Positions 41,320-49,969 are shown, counted from the stretch's first letter. The stretch is 64,000 nt of DNA from an uncultured Eubacteriales bacterium (GCA_902778055.1 CACYWL010000003.1:186001-250000); one strand, 5' to 3'. Numbers and translations: made by a program. The notes: a model not told the origin generated them from the sequence alone.

Positions 41320-43332
41320 ATGACAGAGGAATTGAAAAAACTGCAGTGGGAAGGCTGGCACCATTCCTTCCGCGGCCCGGCGAAGGAGGAGACTGCCGCG
41401 GCCTGGCGGAAGCCGGAGATGGACGACCGCCGGCGGACCGCCCGGCGCCTGTGTGCCGCCCTGGAGGCGGAGAAGCCGGTGCTGTTTCCCGGAGAGATCA
41501 TCGCCTTTACCCGGACGATGAGCGCAATGCCGATGATTTATTCTCCGGAAGAGTGGGAAGAAATCCGGAAAACCCACTATATCCATGAGCTGGGAAATGT
41601 CAGCAACCTGTCGCCGGACTACGGACGGGTGATCCGCACCGGGCTGCAGGCGCTGCGGGAGAGGGCGGAAGCGCTCTGCCCGGGCCAGCCGGTGACGGAG
41701 GAGATCGACGCGGTCCTGAAGCTGACGGCGCGGTATGCCGCGGCGGCGCGGGAGGCCGGAATGACGGAGCTGGCGCAGGTGCTGGACCGGGTGCCGGCCC
41801 GGGGGGCGGAAACCTTCCGGGAGGCGCTGCAGAGCCTGCGGATCCTGCACTACGCGCTGTGGTGCGAGGGAAACTATCACAATACGCTGGGAAGGTTTGA
41901 CCAGTATATGATGCCCTGGCTGGAAAAGGATCTGGCGGAGGGCAGGGAAACCCGGGAGAGCGCCGGCGAGCTGGTGAAGGCCTTCTTCCTCGCCTGCAAC
42001 CGGGACAGCGACCTGTATCCGGGCATGCAGCAGGGGGACAACGGCCAGAGCCTGATGCTGGGCGGCATGACGCCGGAAGGCGGGGACGGCTACAACCTGC
42101 TGAGCGACCTGTGCCTGGAGGCCTGCGGGGAGCTGCGGCTGATCGACCCGAAGATCAACCTGCGGGTGAACCGGGACACGCCGCCGGAGGTCTTTGAAAA
42201 AGGCACCCGGCTGACCCGGCTGGGGCTCGGCTTTCCCCAGTATGCCAACGACGATGTCGTGATTCCCGGGCTGGAGGAGCTGGGCTATGCAGAGAAGGAT
42301 GCCCGGAATTACACGGTGGCGGCATGCTGGGAGTTCATCATTCCCGGAAAGGGAATGGAGATCCCGAACATCGGCGCCCTGTCCTTTGCCCGGGTGACGG
42401 ATCAGACGATCCGGGATCATCTGGCGGAATGCCGGAATATGGAACAGCTGAAGGAGTTTCTGGCCAGGGCCATCCGGGAGGATGTGCTGCGCCAGATGGA
42501 GGAGCGGAAAAACCTGTATGTGATACCGTCTCCGTTTCTGTCGCTGTTCTTTGACGGATGCCTGGAAAACGGACGGGACATCTCCGAGGGATGCGTGTAC
42601 AACAACTGGGGTTTCCACGGCACCGGGCTGGCTCCGGCGGCGGATATGCTGGCCGCGGCGGACAGGATGGTCCTTGGCGGGGAAATGACCGCGGAGGGAC
42701 TGATTGCCGCGATGGACAGGAATTTCGAAGGCGCGGAAAAACTGAGAGAGAAGCTGCGGCATGACTGTCCGAAGATGGGAAACGATGACGGCGCGGCACC
42801 GTATGCGGCCTGGCTTCTGCATACCTTTGCGGAAAGCGTCAGGGATCTGCGAAACGAGCGGGGCGGCCGGGTGCGGGCCGGAACCGGATCGGCGATGTAT
42901 TACATCACCCATGCCGAGGCGCTGGGAGCGACAGCGGACGGCCGGGAGGCGGGGGTGCCTCTGCCGGCCAACTATGCGCCGTCCCTGAACATCCGGCTGA
43001 ATGGCCCTCTGTCCCTGATCCGGGACTTTACGGTTCCGGAGCTGCGGGAGGCGATCAACGGCGGGCCGCTGACCGTGGAATTTTCCGAGAGCGTGTTCAG
43101 CCAGGAAGACGCTGTGAAGAAGGTGGCGCAGCTGGTGCGGATGTTTATTCGAAAGGGAGGGCACCAAATCCAGCTGAATACGGTCAACCGGGAAAAGCTG
43201 CTGGATGCGCAGCGGCATCCGGAGAACTACCGGAACCTGATTGTGCGGGTGTGGGGCTGGAGCGGATACTTTACGGAGCTGGACAGGTGCTATCAGGATC
43301 ACATCATTCGCAGAGCGGAGCTGAGCGTATGA
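41320..43332 (+). CDS. Glycyl radical enzyme of the pyruvate formate-lyase superfamily, substrate unknown
   Basis: A 670-residue enzyme with both hallmarks of glycyl radical enzymes. The thiyl cysteine is Cys336 in NYTVAACWEFIIPG, with Glu338 giving the C-x-E arrangement of dehydratase/lyase types rather than the Cys-Cys pair of pyruvate formate-lyase. The glycyl loop is VRVWGWSGYFTEL, with Gly646 as the probable radical site. At 670 residues it is shorter than the usual 760-850. The chemistry is probably a radical elimination, decarboxylation or C-X cleavage, but no substrate is evident. Strong GGGAGGGAG ribosome site. The activase gene overlaps its stop (ATGA). Oxygen-sensitive chemistry fits an anaerobe. 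Confidence 0.9.
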   Translation: MTEELKKLQWEGWHHSFRGPAKEETAAAWRKPEMDDRRRTARRLCAALEAEKPVLFPGEIIAFTRTMSAMPMIYSPEEWEEIRKTHYIHELGNVSNLSPDYGRVIRTGLQALRERAEALCPGQPVTEEIDAVLKLTARYAAAAREAGMTELAQVLDRVPARGAETFREALQSLRILHYALWCEGNYHNTLGRFDQYMMPWLEKDLAEGRETRESAGELVKAFFLACNRDSDLYPGMQQGDNGQSLMLGGMTPEGGDGYNLLSDLCLEACGELRLIDPKINLRVNRDTPPEVFEKGTRLTRLGLGFPQYANDDVVIPGLEELGYAEKDARNYTVAACWEFIIPGKGMEIPNIGALSFARVTDQTIRDHLAECRNMEQLKEFLARAIREDVLRQMEERKNLYVIPSPFLSLFFDGCLENGRDISEGCVYNNWGFHGTGLAPAADMLAAADRMVLGGEMTAEGLIAAMDRNFEGAEKLREKLRHDCPKMGNDDGAAPYAAWLLHTFAESVRDLRNERGGRVRAGTGSAMYYITHAEALGATADGREAGVPLPANYAPSLNIRLNGPLSLIRDFTVPELREAINGGPLTVEFSESVFSQEDAVKKVAQLVRMFIRKGGHQIQLNTVNREKLLDAQRHPENYRNLIVRVWGWSGYFTELDRCYQDHIIRRAELSV

Positions 43333-44174
43333 CCGGAACTGTGTTCGACATCAAGGAGTTTGCCGTTTTCGACGGGCCGGGAATCCGGACAACGGTATTC
43401 ATGAAGGGCTGTCCGCTGCGGTGCCGGTGGTGTCATAACCCGGAGGGGCTTTCCCCGGCGCCCCAGCTGATGGTGAGCACCGCGGCGTGCGTGCACTGCG
43501 GCGCCTGCACCCGGGCGTGCAGGCATCCTGAGAAGTGCACGGTCTGCGGAGAATGTGTGGCAGCCTGCCGGTACGGATACCGGAAGATTGCCGGCACGAA
43601 ATGGGAGGCGGACGCGCTGGCGGACCGGCTGCTGCGGGACAGCGATTTTTTTGAGGACGGGGGCGGCGTCACCTTTTCCGGGGGAGAGCCGCTGATGCAG
43701 TGGCCGTTTGTGCGGGAGGTGATCCGGCACCTGCCCGGCATTCATACGGCGATCGAGACCAGCGGATATGCGCGGGACGAGGTGTTCGACGAGATGCGGA
43801 AAACCGTGAGCCTGGTGATGATGGACTGGAAGGTGAGCGATCCGGAGGCCTTCCGGTTCTGGACCGGGGTAAGCCAGGAGCCGGTTCGGAGGCACATGGA
43901 AGCCCTGTGCGCCGGGGAAACGCCGTTCATCGTCCGGATGCCGGTGATTCCCGGGGTCAATGACCGGAAGAAACATTTTGAGACACTGGCGGATCTTGTG
44001 CAGGGGGCGGAAAAACTGATCAGGGTGGAGCTTCTGCCCTACCAGAAGGCGGCCGGGGCAAAGTATGACATGGTGGGCATGGAATACCGGCCCGGCTTTG
44101 ACGAAAGCCCCGCGCCCAGGATGTTTCCCGAAGTGTTTGAACGGCGCGGAATCCCGGTGAGACAGTTTCGCTGA
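43329..44174 (+). CDS. Glycyl radical enzyme activase (radical SAM)
   Basis: A 281-residue radical SAM activase that installs the glycyl radical. It has FDGPGIRTTVFMKGCPLR leading into CPLRCRWC (CxxxCxxC, about residues 28-35). An inserted ferredoxin-like segment carries two four-cysteine sets (CVHCGACTRAC and CTVCGECVAAC), as in activases of non-PFL glycyl radical enzymes. The SAM-binding GGGVTFSGGEPL follows. Start ATG overlaps the stop of the glycyl radical enzyme, so the pair is translationally coupled and should be stoichiometric partners. Confidence 0.95.
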   Translation: MTGTVFDIKEFAVFDGPGIRTTVFMKGCPLRCRWCHNPEGLSPAPQLMVSTAACVHCGACTRACRHPEKCTVCGECVAACRYGYRKIAGTKWEADALADRLLRDSDFFEDGGGVTFSGGEPLMQWPFVREVIRHLPGIHTAIETSGYARDEVFDEMRKTVSLVMMDWKVSDPEAFRFWTGVSQEPVRRHMEALCAGETPFIVRMPVIPGVNDRKKHFETLADLVQGAEKLIRVELLPYQKAAGAKYDMVGMEYRPGFDESPAPRMFPEVFERRGIPVRQFR

Positions 44175-44298
44175 GTATTCTTCCGGAACTAACATGAAAT
44201 GAACTTTATCGGAAGACTGCACCAACAGGTTTCAATGCCAAGCATATATTTTTATGGGTTCTGTGAAAAGATGTTTTTTCACTGTTCAGATTCTGTAT

Positions 44299-44835
44299 TC
44301 ACACGCTTTTTTTCTGGCATATGGCTCCGTCATAATTGTCATGGGTCTGGAAGAGCAGCTCCAGCACCCCCGGGAAATAGGGCGTAAACGTATGATCCTG
44401 CAGCATCTCCCGGATCTCCTCCAGGGAAGCCCATTTTGCCCCGGCCACTTCAGATTCCTGAAATGTCAGATCCTCCGGATCCACATCAGCCGTGACGGCG
44501 TAGAAATCGTCAAACCCGCGCTCATAGTTGATGCTGAAATGCGGCCGGACATCCCGAAGATTCAGCCGCAGGCCGATCTCCTCCATGGTTTCCCTTTCTG
44601 CGGCCTGCCAGCTTTCCTCTCCGGCCAGAGCGCTCCCGCCGGCGCTGACATCCCACAGATCCGGCCAGGCATGTTTTTCATGGCATCGCTTCTGAATCAG
44701 CATCCTTCCCTCCCGGTTGAAGATGCCTACATGGACGATCAGGTGATACCTTTCATTGCCCCAGGAATTCTCCCGTAAAACGGTTTTCCCGGTTCTCTGC
44801 CGGTTCACATCGTACACATCCCACACTTCCGGCAT
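44299..44835 (-). CDS. NUDIX hydrolase (Idi/YfcD-like)
   Basis: A 178-residue NUDIX protein. The Nudix box begins at the Gly of GSALAGEESWQAAERE and continues to ETMEEIGL (about residues 66-90), fitting the GX5EX7REUXEEXGU pattern apart from Thr at the first U. The N-terminal EVWDVYDVNRQRTGKT and WGNERYHLIVHVGIFN are typical of the isopentenyl-diphosphate-isomerase-like NUDIX subgroup that hydrolyses nucleotide or other diphosphates. The substrate is open. Ribosome site GGGAG upstream of the ATG. The 89-base gap from recD2 holds a 9-bp inverted repeat. Confidence 0.9.
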   Translation of the reverse strand: MPEVWDVYDVNRQRTGKTVLRENSWGNERYHLIVHVGIFNREGRMLIQKRCHEKHAWPDLWDVSAGGSALAGEESWQAAERETMEEIGLRLNLRDVRPHFSINYERGFDDFYAVTADVDPEDLTFQESEVAGAKWASLEEIREMLQDHTFTPYFPGVLELLFQTHDNYDGAICQKKSV

Positions 44836-44852
44836 ACAATACTCCCTTCCGG

Positions 44853-44877
44853 GAGACAGAGAACCGTCCTCTGTCTC
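44853..44877 (-). repeat. Nine-bp inverted repeat in the leader of the NUDIX gene
   Basis: GAGACAGAG (44853-44861), 7-base loop, CTCTGTCTC (44869-44877): a perfect 9-bp stem about 18 bases before the NUDIX start on the minus strand. No T-run follows, so it is either an operator or an RNA leader hairpin. Confidence 0.55.
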
Positions 44878-44924
44878 TCCTGTTGATATTTCACCTGTTT
44901 TCAGAGATTTTTCTCCCTTTCAGT

Positions 44925-47144
44925 TCATTCTTCCCGAAGACGACGGGTGAGGGTTGTATACCGGCGGGCTTCATGGTCATTCTCTACCATCGCCTGAATC
45001 ACGCCCTCCGTGCCGACCAGCACCACGAGGTTTTTCGCCCGGGTCAGGGCGGTGTAGAAGAGGTTCCGGGTCAGCAGCATGGAAGGACCCCCGGTGACCG
45101 GCAGGATGACCACCGGAAACTCGCTGCCCTGGCTTTTGTGCACCGAAAGGCAGTAGGCCAGGCTCAGATCCTCCAGATCCCCGGATTCATACAGCACCTC
45201 CCGGTTCTCATCGAAGCGAACGGTGAGACTGTGCTCCCCGGGATCCGCCTGAATCACGAAACCGATATCGCCGTTGAAAACACCGGAACCGTCCTCCCAT
45301 CCGGAGGCGGTTTTTTTATGCCAGATCAGATCGTAGTTGTTCCGGGTCTGGATAACCTTGTCCCCAAGGCGGAAAACCGTTTCTCCCCAGGAAATCTCCG
45401 GGGAGGACCGGGAGGCGGGATTGAGCGCCTCCTGCAGAAGCAGGTTGAGATTCAGGACGCCGCATTCTCCCTTCTTGGAGGGGGCGAGCACCTGAATGTT
45501 CCGCGCGGAGAGAAAGGCAGCCTCCCGGGGACTGTATCCCAGATATCCCGGCAGACGGTCCCGGGCCAGAGCGACAATGGCGGAGGCGGCCTCCCGGAGC
45601 AGGGGTTTCCGCTCAAAGAAAAAGTCCGTTCCCTTCTCATTCAGCAGGGGCATCTTTCCCTGGTTGATCAGATGGGCATTGAGCACGATGCGGCTCTGCT
45701 CTCCCTGACGGAAAATATCCGTCAGGCGGACACAGGGGACCCGGCCGCTTTCGAGGATATCCCCCAGCACGTTTCCCGCGCCGACGGAGGGCAGCTGATC
45801 CGCGTCCCCGACGAGGATCAGGCGTGTGCCCGGGGCGACGGCGCGCAGCAGCGCCCGCATCAGCGACAGATCGATCATGGAGGCTTCATCCGCGATGACG
45901 CAGTCCGCCTCCAGAGGGTTCTCCACACCGCGGGCAAAGGCCCCCTCCTCCCCGCTGAATTCCAGCAGGCGGTGAATGGTTCTGGCCTCGGCGCCGGTGG
46001 CTTCCGCCATGCGCTTGGCTGCCCGGCCCGTCGGGGCGCAGAGCAGCGTTTCGTTTTCTTCAGAGAGCAGGGAAAGAATGCAGTTGATAATGGTCGTCTT
46101 GCCCGTGCCGGGGCCGCCGGTGATCACGAAAACCCCCGTTTCCAGCGCCTGGACAATCGCCTCCCTCTGCCGCGGGGAAAAGGTGATGCCATGCTCCCTT
46201 TCAAAGCGGGAAATGGCTTTGCCGGCCTGCGGGTACGCTCCCGGATGGACGGCGGCCATCAGCTCATGGATGCGAAGCGCAACCTCCGCCTCGGCCCTGT
46301 AGTACCGGGCAAGATAAATCCGGCGGGAGGAGCTTTCCTCCTCCGTCTCCGCAACCAGCTCCCGGGAGAACAGAAGGCGGGTCAGGGCGGGCGCGCATTT
46401 TTCGGCGGAGACCTGCAGCAGCGCCGCGGCCTGACCGATCAGCTCCTCCTCCGGCAGGTAGCAGTGCCCCAAACCGGCGGCGGCTTCCTCCATCAGGTAT
46501 TTCAGGGCGCAGCCGATCCGTTCCTCACCGTCCGGCGCGATGCCCAGAGAGAGACCGATCCGGTCCGCCGTCCGGAAGCCGACGCCCTCCAGATCGTCGC
46601 AGAGCTGGTAGGGGTTCCGCTGCACGACCTCCCGGGTTCTGTCCCCGTAGTGCTGGCTGATTTTGACCGCGAGAGGGGCGGGGATGCCGTAGGACTGCAG
46701 AAAGATGATGGCCTGGCGGGTTCCCTGCTGCTCGGCGAAGCTTTCCGCGATCATCCGCGCCCGCTTCGGCCCGATGCCGGGAATCTCCGTCAGCCGGTGA
46801 GGATAATCGGCCAGAATCGCCATGGTTTCCTCGCCGAAATGCTCCACGATCAGCCTCGCGGTGGACGGGCCGACCCCCCGGACCGCGCCCCCGGCGAGAT
46901 AACGCTCGATGCCCAGCAGGGTGGTGGGCAGCCGGACCTCGCAGGAAGCGCACTTGAATTGTCTGCCGTAGGAGGGGTGCTCCACCCAGCTTCCGGTGAA
47001 GACCGCCTGCTCCCCCGGATTCAGCTCCGGAAGTGCGCCGACCACCGCGCACTCATTTCGCCCCGCACGCACGGAAAGCACGGAATACCCGTTTTCCGGA
47101 TTCCGGAAAATGGTGCCCAGGATGACAGCCTCCAGACTTTCCAT
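44925..47144 (-). CDS. recD2: RecD2-type ATP-dependent DNA helicase
   Basis: A 739-residue superfamily 1B helicase moving 5' to 3'. The N-terminal region (about 1-200) with helix-hairpin-helix-like AVRGVGPSTARLIVEHFG and IPGIGPKRARMIAESF is typical of RecD2, not RecBCD RecD. The helicase core has Walker A GGPGTGKTT (about 349-357), DEASM, VGDADQLPSVGAG and the C-terminal CLSVHKSQGSEFPVV motif. RecD2 acts in DNA repair and fork maintenance without RecBC. Likely own promoter just upstream (TAGAAT-like -10, weak -35), overlapping a divergent region with the gene at 47.3 kb. Confidence 0.96.
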   Translation of the reverse strand: MESLEAVILGTIFRNPENGYSVLSVRAGRNECAVVGALPELNPGEQAVFTGSWVEHPSYGRQFKCASCEVRLPTTLLGIERYLAGGAVRGVGPSTARLIVEHFGEETMAILADYPHRLTEIPGIGPKRARMIAESFAEQQGTRQAIIFLQSYGIPAPLAVKISQHYGDRTREVVQRNPYQLCDDLEGVGFRTADRIGLSLGIAPDGEERIGCALKYLMEEAAAGLGHCYLPEEELIGQAAALLQVSAEKCAPALTRLLFSRELVAETEEESSSRRIYLARYYRAEAEVALRIHELMAAVHPGAYPQAGKAISRFEREHGITFSPRQREAIVQALETGVFVITGGPGTGKTTIINCILSLLSEENETLLCAPTGRAAKRMAEATGAEARTIHRLLEFSGEEGAFARGVENPLEADCVIADEASMIDLSLMRALLRAVAPGTRLILVGDADQLPSVGAGNVLGDILESGRVPCVRLTDIFRQGEQSRIVLNAHLINQGKMPLLNEKGTDFFFERKPLLREAASAIVALARDRLPGYLGYSPREAAFLSARNIQVLAPSKKGECGVLNLNLLLQEALNPASRSSPEISWGETVFRLGDKVIQTRNNYDLIWHKKTASGWEDGSGVFNGDIGFVIQADPGEHSLTVRFDENREVLYESGDLEDLSLAYCLSVHKSQGSEFPVVILPVTGGPSMLLTRNLFYTALTRAKNLVVLVGTEGVIQAMVENDHEARRYTTLTRRLREE

Positions 47145-47247
47145 GCGATGCCTCCCGCCTTTCGCCGACCTTCGGCTCCCATTCTACCATAAATGCGGGA
47201 AAGCAGCCACAGCGAAAAAGGCCGGGCTTTCCGGCTGATTTCGTCTA

Positions 47248-47276
47248 TTGTCACGGTAAAAAAGGTCTGGTATAAT
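47248..47276 (+). promoter_or_regulatory. Sigma-A promoter for the PG-binding/stalk protein gene
   Basis: TTGTCA (47248-47253), 17-base spacer, TATAAT (47271-47276), 33 bases before the ATG at 47310. Confidence 0.78.
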
Positions 47277-47309
47277 CAAAAGGCATTACCGGGGAAGGAA
47301 GTGTTTCAG

Positions 47310-48617
47310 ATGGATTTTCTGCAGACTCTGCTGGTCTATATGGCCGCGACGCTGACGATCGCCGTGGAGAGTACGTCCACTCCTTCGGTGACGCCCGTGC
47401 CGACGCCGTCGCCCGAGCCGACTGCCGCAGCGGTGGAAACCGTGTCCGAAATTCCTTCTCTTGCGCCGACAGCCACCCCGACGGCGACGGTTTCCGTGAC
47501 GCCGGTTCCCGTGCCGACCATTACGCCGAACAGGGCGTACCGGAACCTGAAAATGGGGGACCGGGGGGCGGAGGTGAAGCGGCTCCAGGAGCGGCTGATT
47601 GAGCTTGGATACATGCCGGAGGGAACCGCGGACGGCGCGTACGGCGGACAGACCAGGACGGCCGTCCGGCGCTTCCAGTACTATAATGGGCTGACGGTGG
47701 ACGGCATTGCGGGCCGGGCGACGCAGACCAATCTGTTCGAGAATCCGGATGCCGCAAGATATCCCGGAGAAACGACCCCTGCTCCCACGGCGGAGGAGAC
47801 CCCGGAGGCAGCCGAAACGGCGGAAGCCCCGGTTACGGCGGAGCCAAAGCCCACGCAGGCGCCGGATCCGACGGTGACTCCCGTCACGGTATCCGCCCGG
47901 CCGGAGCAGACGGAGGCTCCTGCCGCGGAGGAGACGACAGCGGTTCCGGAGGAAAGCGCTTCTCCCGCCGCAGAGGAGACGGCTGAGGCCCCCGGGGTAA
48001 GCCCTTCTCCCGCCGCGGAGGAGACGGAGCAGGCCTCCGCGGAAAATACGACCCCCGCGGGAAAGGAAGAGCCTTCTGAGACGCCGGCCCCCGGCCCGGA
48101 AGGAACCGAGCTGGTGGAAAACGTCGATCTGGACGCGCAGGAGGTCACGCCTTCCCCCCTGCCCACGGAGGAGCCGGAGGAGCTGATCTTTGAGGACGTG
48201 GCCGGATGGGTTGTGCTCAATGACAGCGGAGAGAGCATGCAGTGGACGGAGATGGAGGACGGGGTGCCCGTGGTCCGTTCCCCGCGGCTGCAGAGAAGGG
48301 ACGAGGATATCCGGGTGAGTCTGGACGATCTGTGCAGGAGCGTGGAGAGCTGGACGCTGACGGATGACGGGGATTCCCTGCTGCTGGAGGCACAGGGCTT
48401 TACCCTGGCGCTGATGAACGAGAAGACCGGGTTCGCCGCGGCAGTGGACGGAATCGAAATGATGACGGAGAACGGGGACTTTGATTTCCGGGAGGGGCAT
48501 TTCATTCGCGCCAACTTCCTGGCCAGGGCGCTGGACGGTTCCTGGGAGTGGGATCAGGAGGAGGAGACGCTGATGCTCCGGATCCCCCAGAAGAACCCGG
48601 CCCTCTATTCCGACTGA
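47310..48617 (+). CDS. Exported protein with one peptidoglycan-binding repeat and a copper-amine-oxidase-N-like domain
   Basis: A 435-residue protein: N-terminal hydrophobic segment (about 3-20), Pro/Thr spacer, one PG_binding_1 repeat (about 75-135, with KMGDRGAEVKRLQERL and DGIAGRATQTNL), a long Ala/Glu/Thr/Pro linker with PAAEET-type repeats (about 140-285), and a C-terminal domain (about 290-430). In that domain RVSLDDLCRSVESWTL, the repeated short beta strands and FIRANFLARALDGSW resemble the 'copper amine oxidase N-terminal' stalk domain of Clostridia. It probably binds the wall and presents the stalk domain; no enzyme activity is seen. The ATG follows GGAAGGAAG; earlier in-frame starts would lie across the promoter. 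Confidence 0.78.
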   Translation: MDFLQTLLVYMAATLTIAVESTSTPSVTPVPTPSPEPTAAAVETVSEIPSLAPTATPTATVSVTPVPVPTITPNRAYRNLKMGDRGAEVKRLQERLIELGYMPEGTADGAYGGQTRTAVRRFQYYNGLTVDGIAGRATQTNLFENPDAARYPGETTPAPTAEETPEAAETAEAPVTAEPKPTQAPDPTVTPVTVSARPEQTEAPAAEETTAVPEESASPAAEETAEAPGVSPSPAAEETEQASAENTTPAGKEEPSETPAPGPEGTELVENVDLDAQEVTPSPLPTEEPEELIFEDVAGWVVLNDSGESMQWTEMEDGVPVVRSPRLQRRDEDIRVSLDDLCRSVESWTLTDDGDSLLLEAQGFTLALMNEKTGFAAAVDGIEMMTENGDFDFREGHFIRANFLARALDGSWEWDQEEETLMLRIPQKNPALYSD

Positions 48618-48652
48618 ACCGGAGAGCCTTCGGGTTTTCAAGGGGCGAAGGG

Positions 48653-48681
48653 TTGCCGAAACCGACGAATCCGTGTATAAT
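48653..48681 (+). promoter_or_regulatory. Sigma-A promoter for the HPr-like gene
   Basis: TTGCCG (48653-48658), 17-base spacer, TATAAT (48676-48681), about 36 bases before the ATG at 48717. Confidence 0.7.
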
Positions 48682-48716
48682 GCGGGAATCCGGAAGAGAA
48701 AGCGAGGTGTACCCGG

Positions 48717-48953
48717 ATGAAGACGGTTCAGATCAGGCTGAGTCTGGTGGAAAATGTGAACAGATTCGTCAATATCGTGGGTCGTTACCCCTTTGACATG
48801 GATCTCAGGGCAGGAAGGCACGTGGTGGATGCGAAATCCATCCTCGGGATTTTTTCCCTGGATCTGAGCAGGCCGATCACCCTTGAGATTTACCAGGACG
48901 ACTGCGGGGATCTGCTGCAGGAGATCCAGCCCTTTGTGACGGAAGAGACCTGA
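48717..48953 (+). CDS. HPr-like protein lacking the phosphorylatable histidine
   Basis: A 78-residue protein with the HPr fold pattern. The regulatory-serine region is well kept (VDAKSILGIFSLDL, Ser41 corresponding to Ser46 of HPr). The N-terminal active-site loop, GIHARPA in true HPr, reads VENVNRFVN here, without His or Arg-Pro, so it cannot carry phosphate from enzyme I. It resembles Crh-like or other regulatory HPr relatives found in Clostridia. A role in carbon control through Ser41 phosphorylation is possible but inferred; no HPr kinase is in the window. GAGGTG ribosome-like site and own promoter. A weak hairpin (48990-49012) follows. Confidence 0.82.
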   Translation: MKTVQIRLSLVENVNRFVNIVGRYPFDMDLRAGRHVVDAKSILGIFSLDLSRPITLEIYQDDCGDLLQEIQPFVTEET

Positions 48954-49022
48954 ATTCCGCACATTTAAGTTGCGAAGAACAAGGAAAAGCCGGAAAAACA
49001 CGAACTTTCCGGGCTGATTTGC

Positions 49023-49050
49023 TTGCAATATTCGCAGTTTATGGTACAAT
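49023..49050 (+). promoter_or_regulatory. Sigma-A promoter for purR
   Basis: TTGCAA (49023-49028), 16-base spacer, TACAAT (49045-49050). The likely transcription start falls inside the adjacent dyad (49053-49075). Confidence 0.65.
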
Positions 49051-49052
49051 AA

Positions 49053-49079
49053 CCTCCGGCCATCCCGGCCGGAGGTTTT
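49053..49079 (+). promoter_or_regulatory. Nine-bp dyad with T-run at the purR transcription start
   Basis: CCTCCGGCC (49053-49061), 5-base loop, GGCCGGAGG (49067-49075), then TTTT. The shape is that of a terminator, but it begins 3 bases after the -10 box of the purR promoter. It may terminate the upstream HPr-like gene, or serve as operator or attenuator for purR. Confidence 0.6.
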
Positions 49080-49116
49080 GTTATGCCGGGAAAAGGCAGG
49101 CCGCAAGGAGGAACCC

Positions 49117-49935
49117 ATGGAAAAGATCCGCCGCAATGAGCGCATGAGCGTGATGATGAGAATTCTGACCGGTGCACCGGGGAAGATGTTTACGCTCAAT
49201 CAGTTCTGTGAGCTTTTCGGCGCGGCCAAATCGACGATGAGCGAGGATATTGACGCACTCCGGAAGGTGGTGCGGGATTTTGATCTGGGCGAGGTGGAAA
49301 CCGTGACCGGCGCCGCGGGCGGCGTTCTGTACCGCCCCAGGAGAAGCCGGGCTTCGGCCGGCGCCTTCATCGGGGAGCTGTGCAGAAGACTGAGCGGGAC
49401 CGAGCGCGTGCTGCCGGGGAATTTCCTGTATTATTCCGACATCCTTTCCACTCCGGAGACGGTCAACCGCATGGGGGAAATCATGGCGACGGAGTTCAGC
49501 GCGGAACGGCCGGATTTTGTCCTGACCATGGAAACTAAGGGAATCCCCGTGGCCTTTGCCACGGCCAACGCGCTGGGCGTTCCGCTGGTGATTGCCCGCC
49601 ACAGCTCGAAGGTCTATGAGGGATCGGCCGTGAACATCAACTATGTTTCGGGCTCCGGCAACATCGAAACCATGAGCCTGAGCCGCAGGGCGGTGCGGGA
49701 GAACCAGCAGGCGCTGATTGTGGACGACTTCCTCCGGGGCGGCGGAACGGCCCGGGGCATGGTGGAGCTGATGAGGGAATTCAACGTGTCGGTGGTTGGC
49801 ATGGCCTTCGTGATGTCCACCCTGAAGCCGGAAAAGAAGAAAATCAGCGGGGAGAAGAGCCTGATGACGATGGACGTGATTCCGGGCGACCCCCCGGAGG
49901 CTGTCGTCCGGGCCTCGGACTGGCTGAACGGCTGA
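49117..49935 (+). CDS. purR: Purine operon repressor PurR
   Basis: A 272-residue Bacillota-type PurR: an N-terminal winged helix-turn-helix (about 1-74, MSVMMRILTGAP and AAKSTMSEDIDALRKVV) and a phosphoribosyltransferase-like domain with the PRPP motif ALIVDDFLRGGGTARG (about 199-214). In B. subtilis it represses purine genes and is released by PRPP. The true start is the ATG with AAGGAGG upstream; an earlier in-frame start lies in the leader hairpin. No purine synthesis gene is adjacent. It has its own promoter and a prominent dyad at the start site. Confidence 0.94.
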   Translation: MEKIRRNERMSVMMRILTGAPGKMFTLNQFCELFGAAKSTMSEDIDALRKVVRDFDLGEVETVTGAAGGVLYRPRRSRASAGAFIGELCRRLSGTERVLPGNFLYYSDILSTPETVNRMGEIMATEFSAERPDFVLTMETKGIPVAFATANALGVPLVIARHSSKVYEGSAVNINYVSGSGNIETMSLSRRAVRENQQALIVDDFLRGGGTARGMVELMREFNVSVVGMAFVMSTLKPEKKKISGEKSLMTMDVIPGDPPEAVVRASDWLNG

Positions 49936-49969
49936 GCGGGCGCGGAGAAGACGCCCGAACCCGCTGAAT

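Noticed and set aside
44175..44298. AT-rich gap with a GTGAAAA/TTTTCAC inverted repeat, considered as a terminator or small RNA.
   Set aside because: The 7-bp stem is weak, AT-rich and lacks a following T-run on either strand; no promoter for a small RNA is seen.
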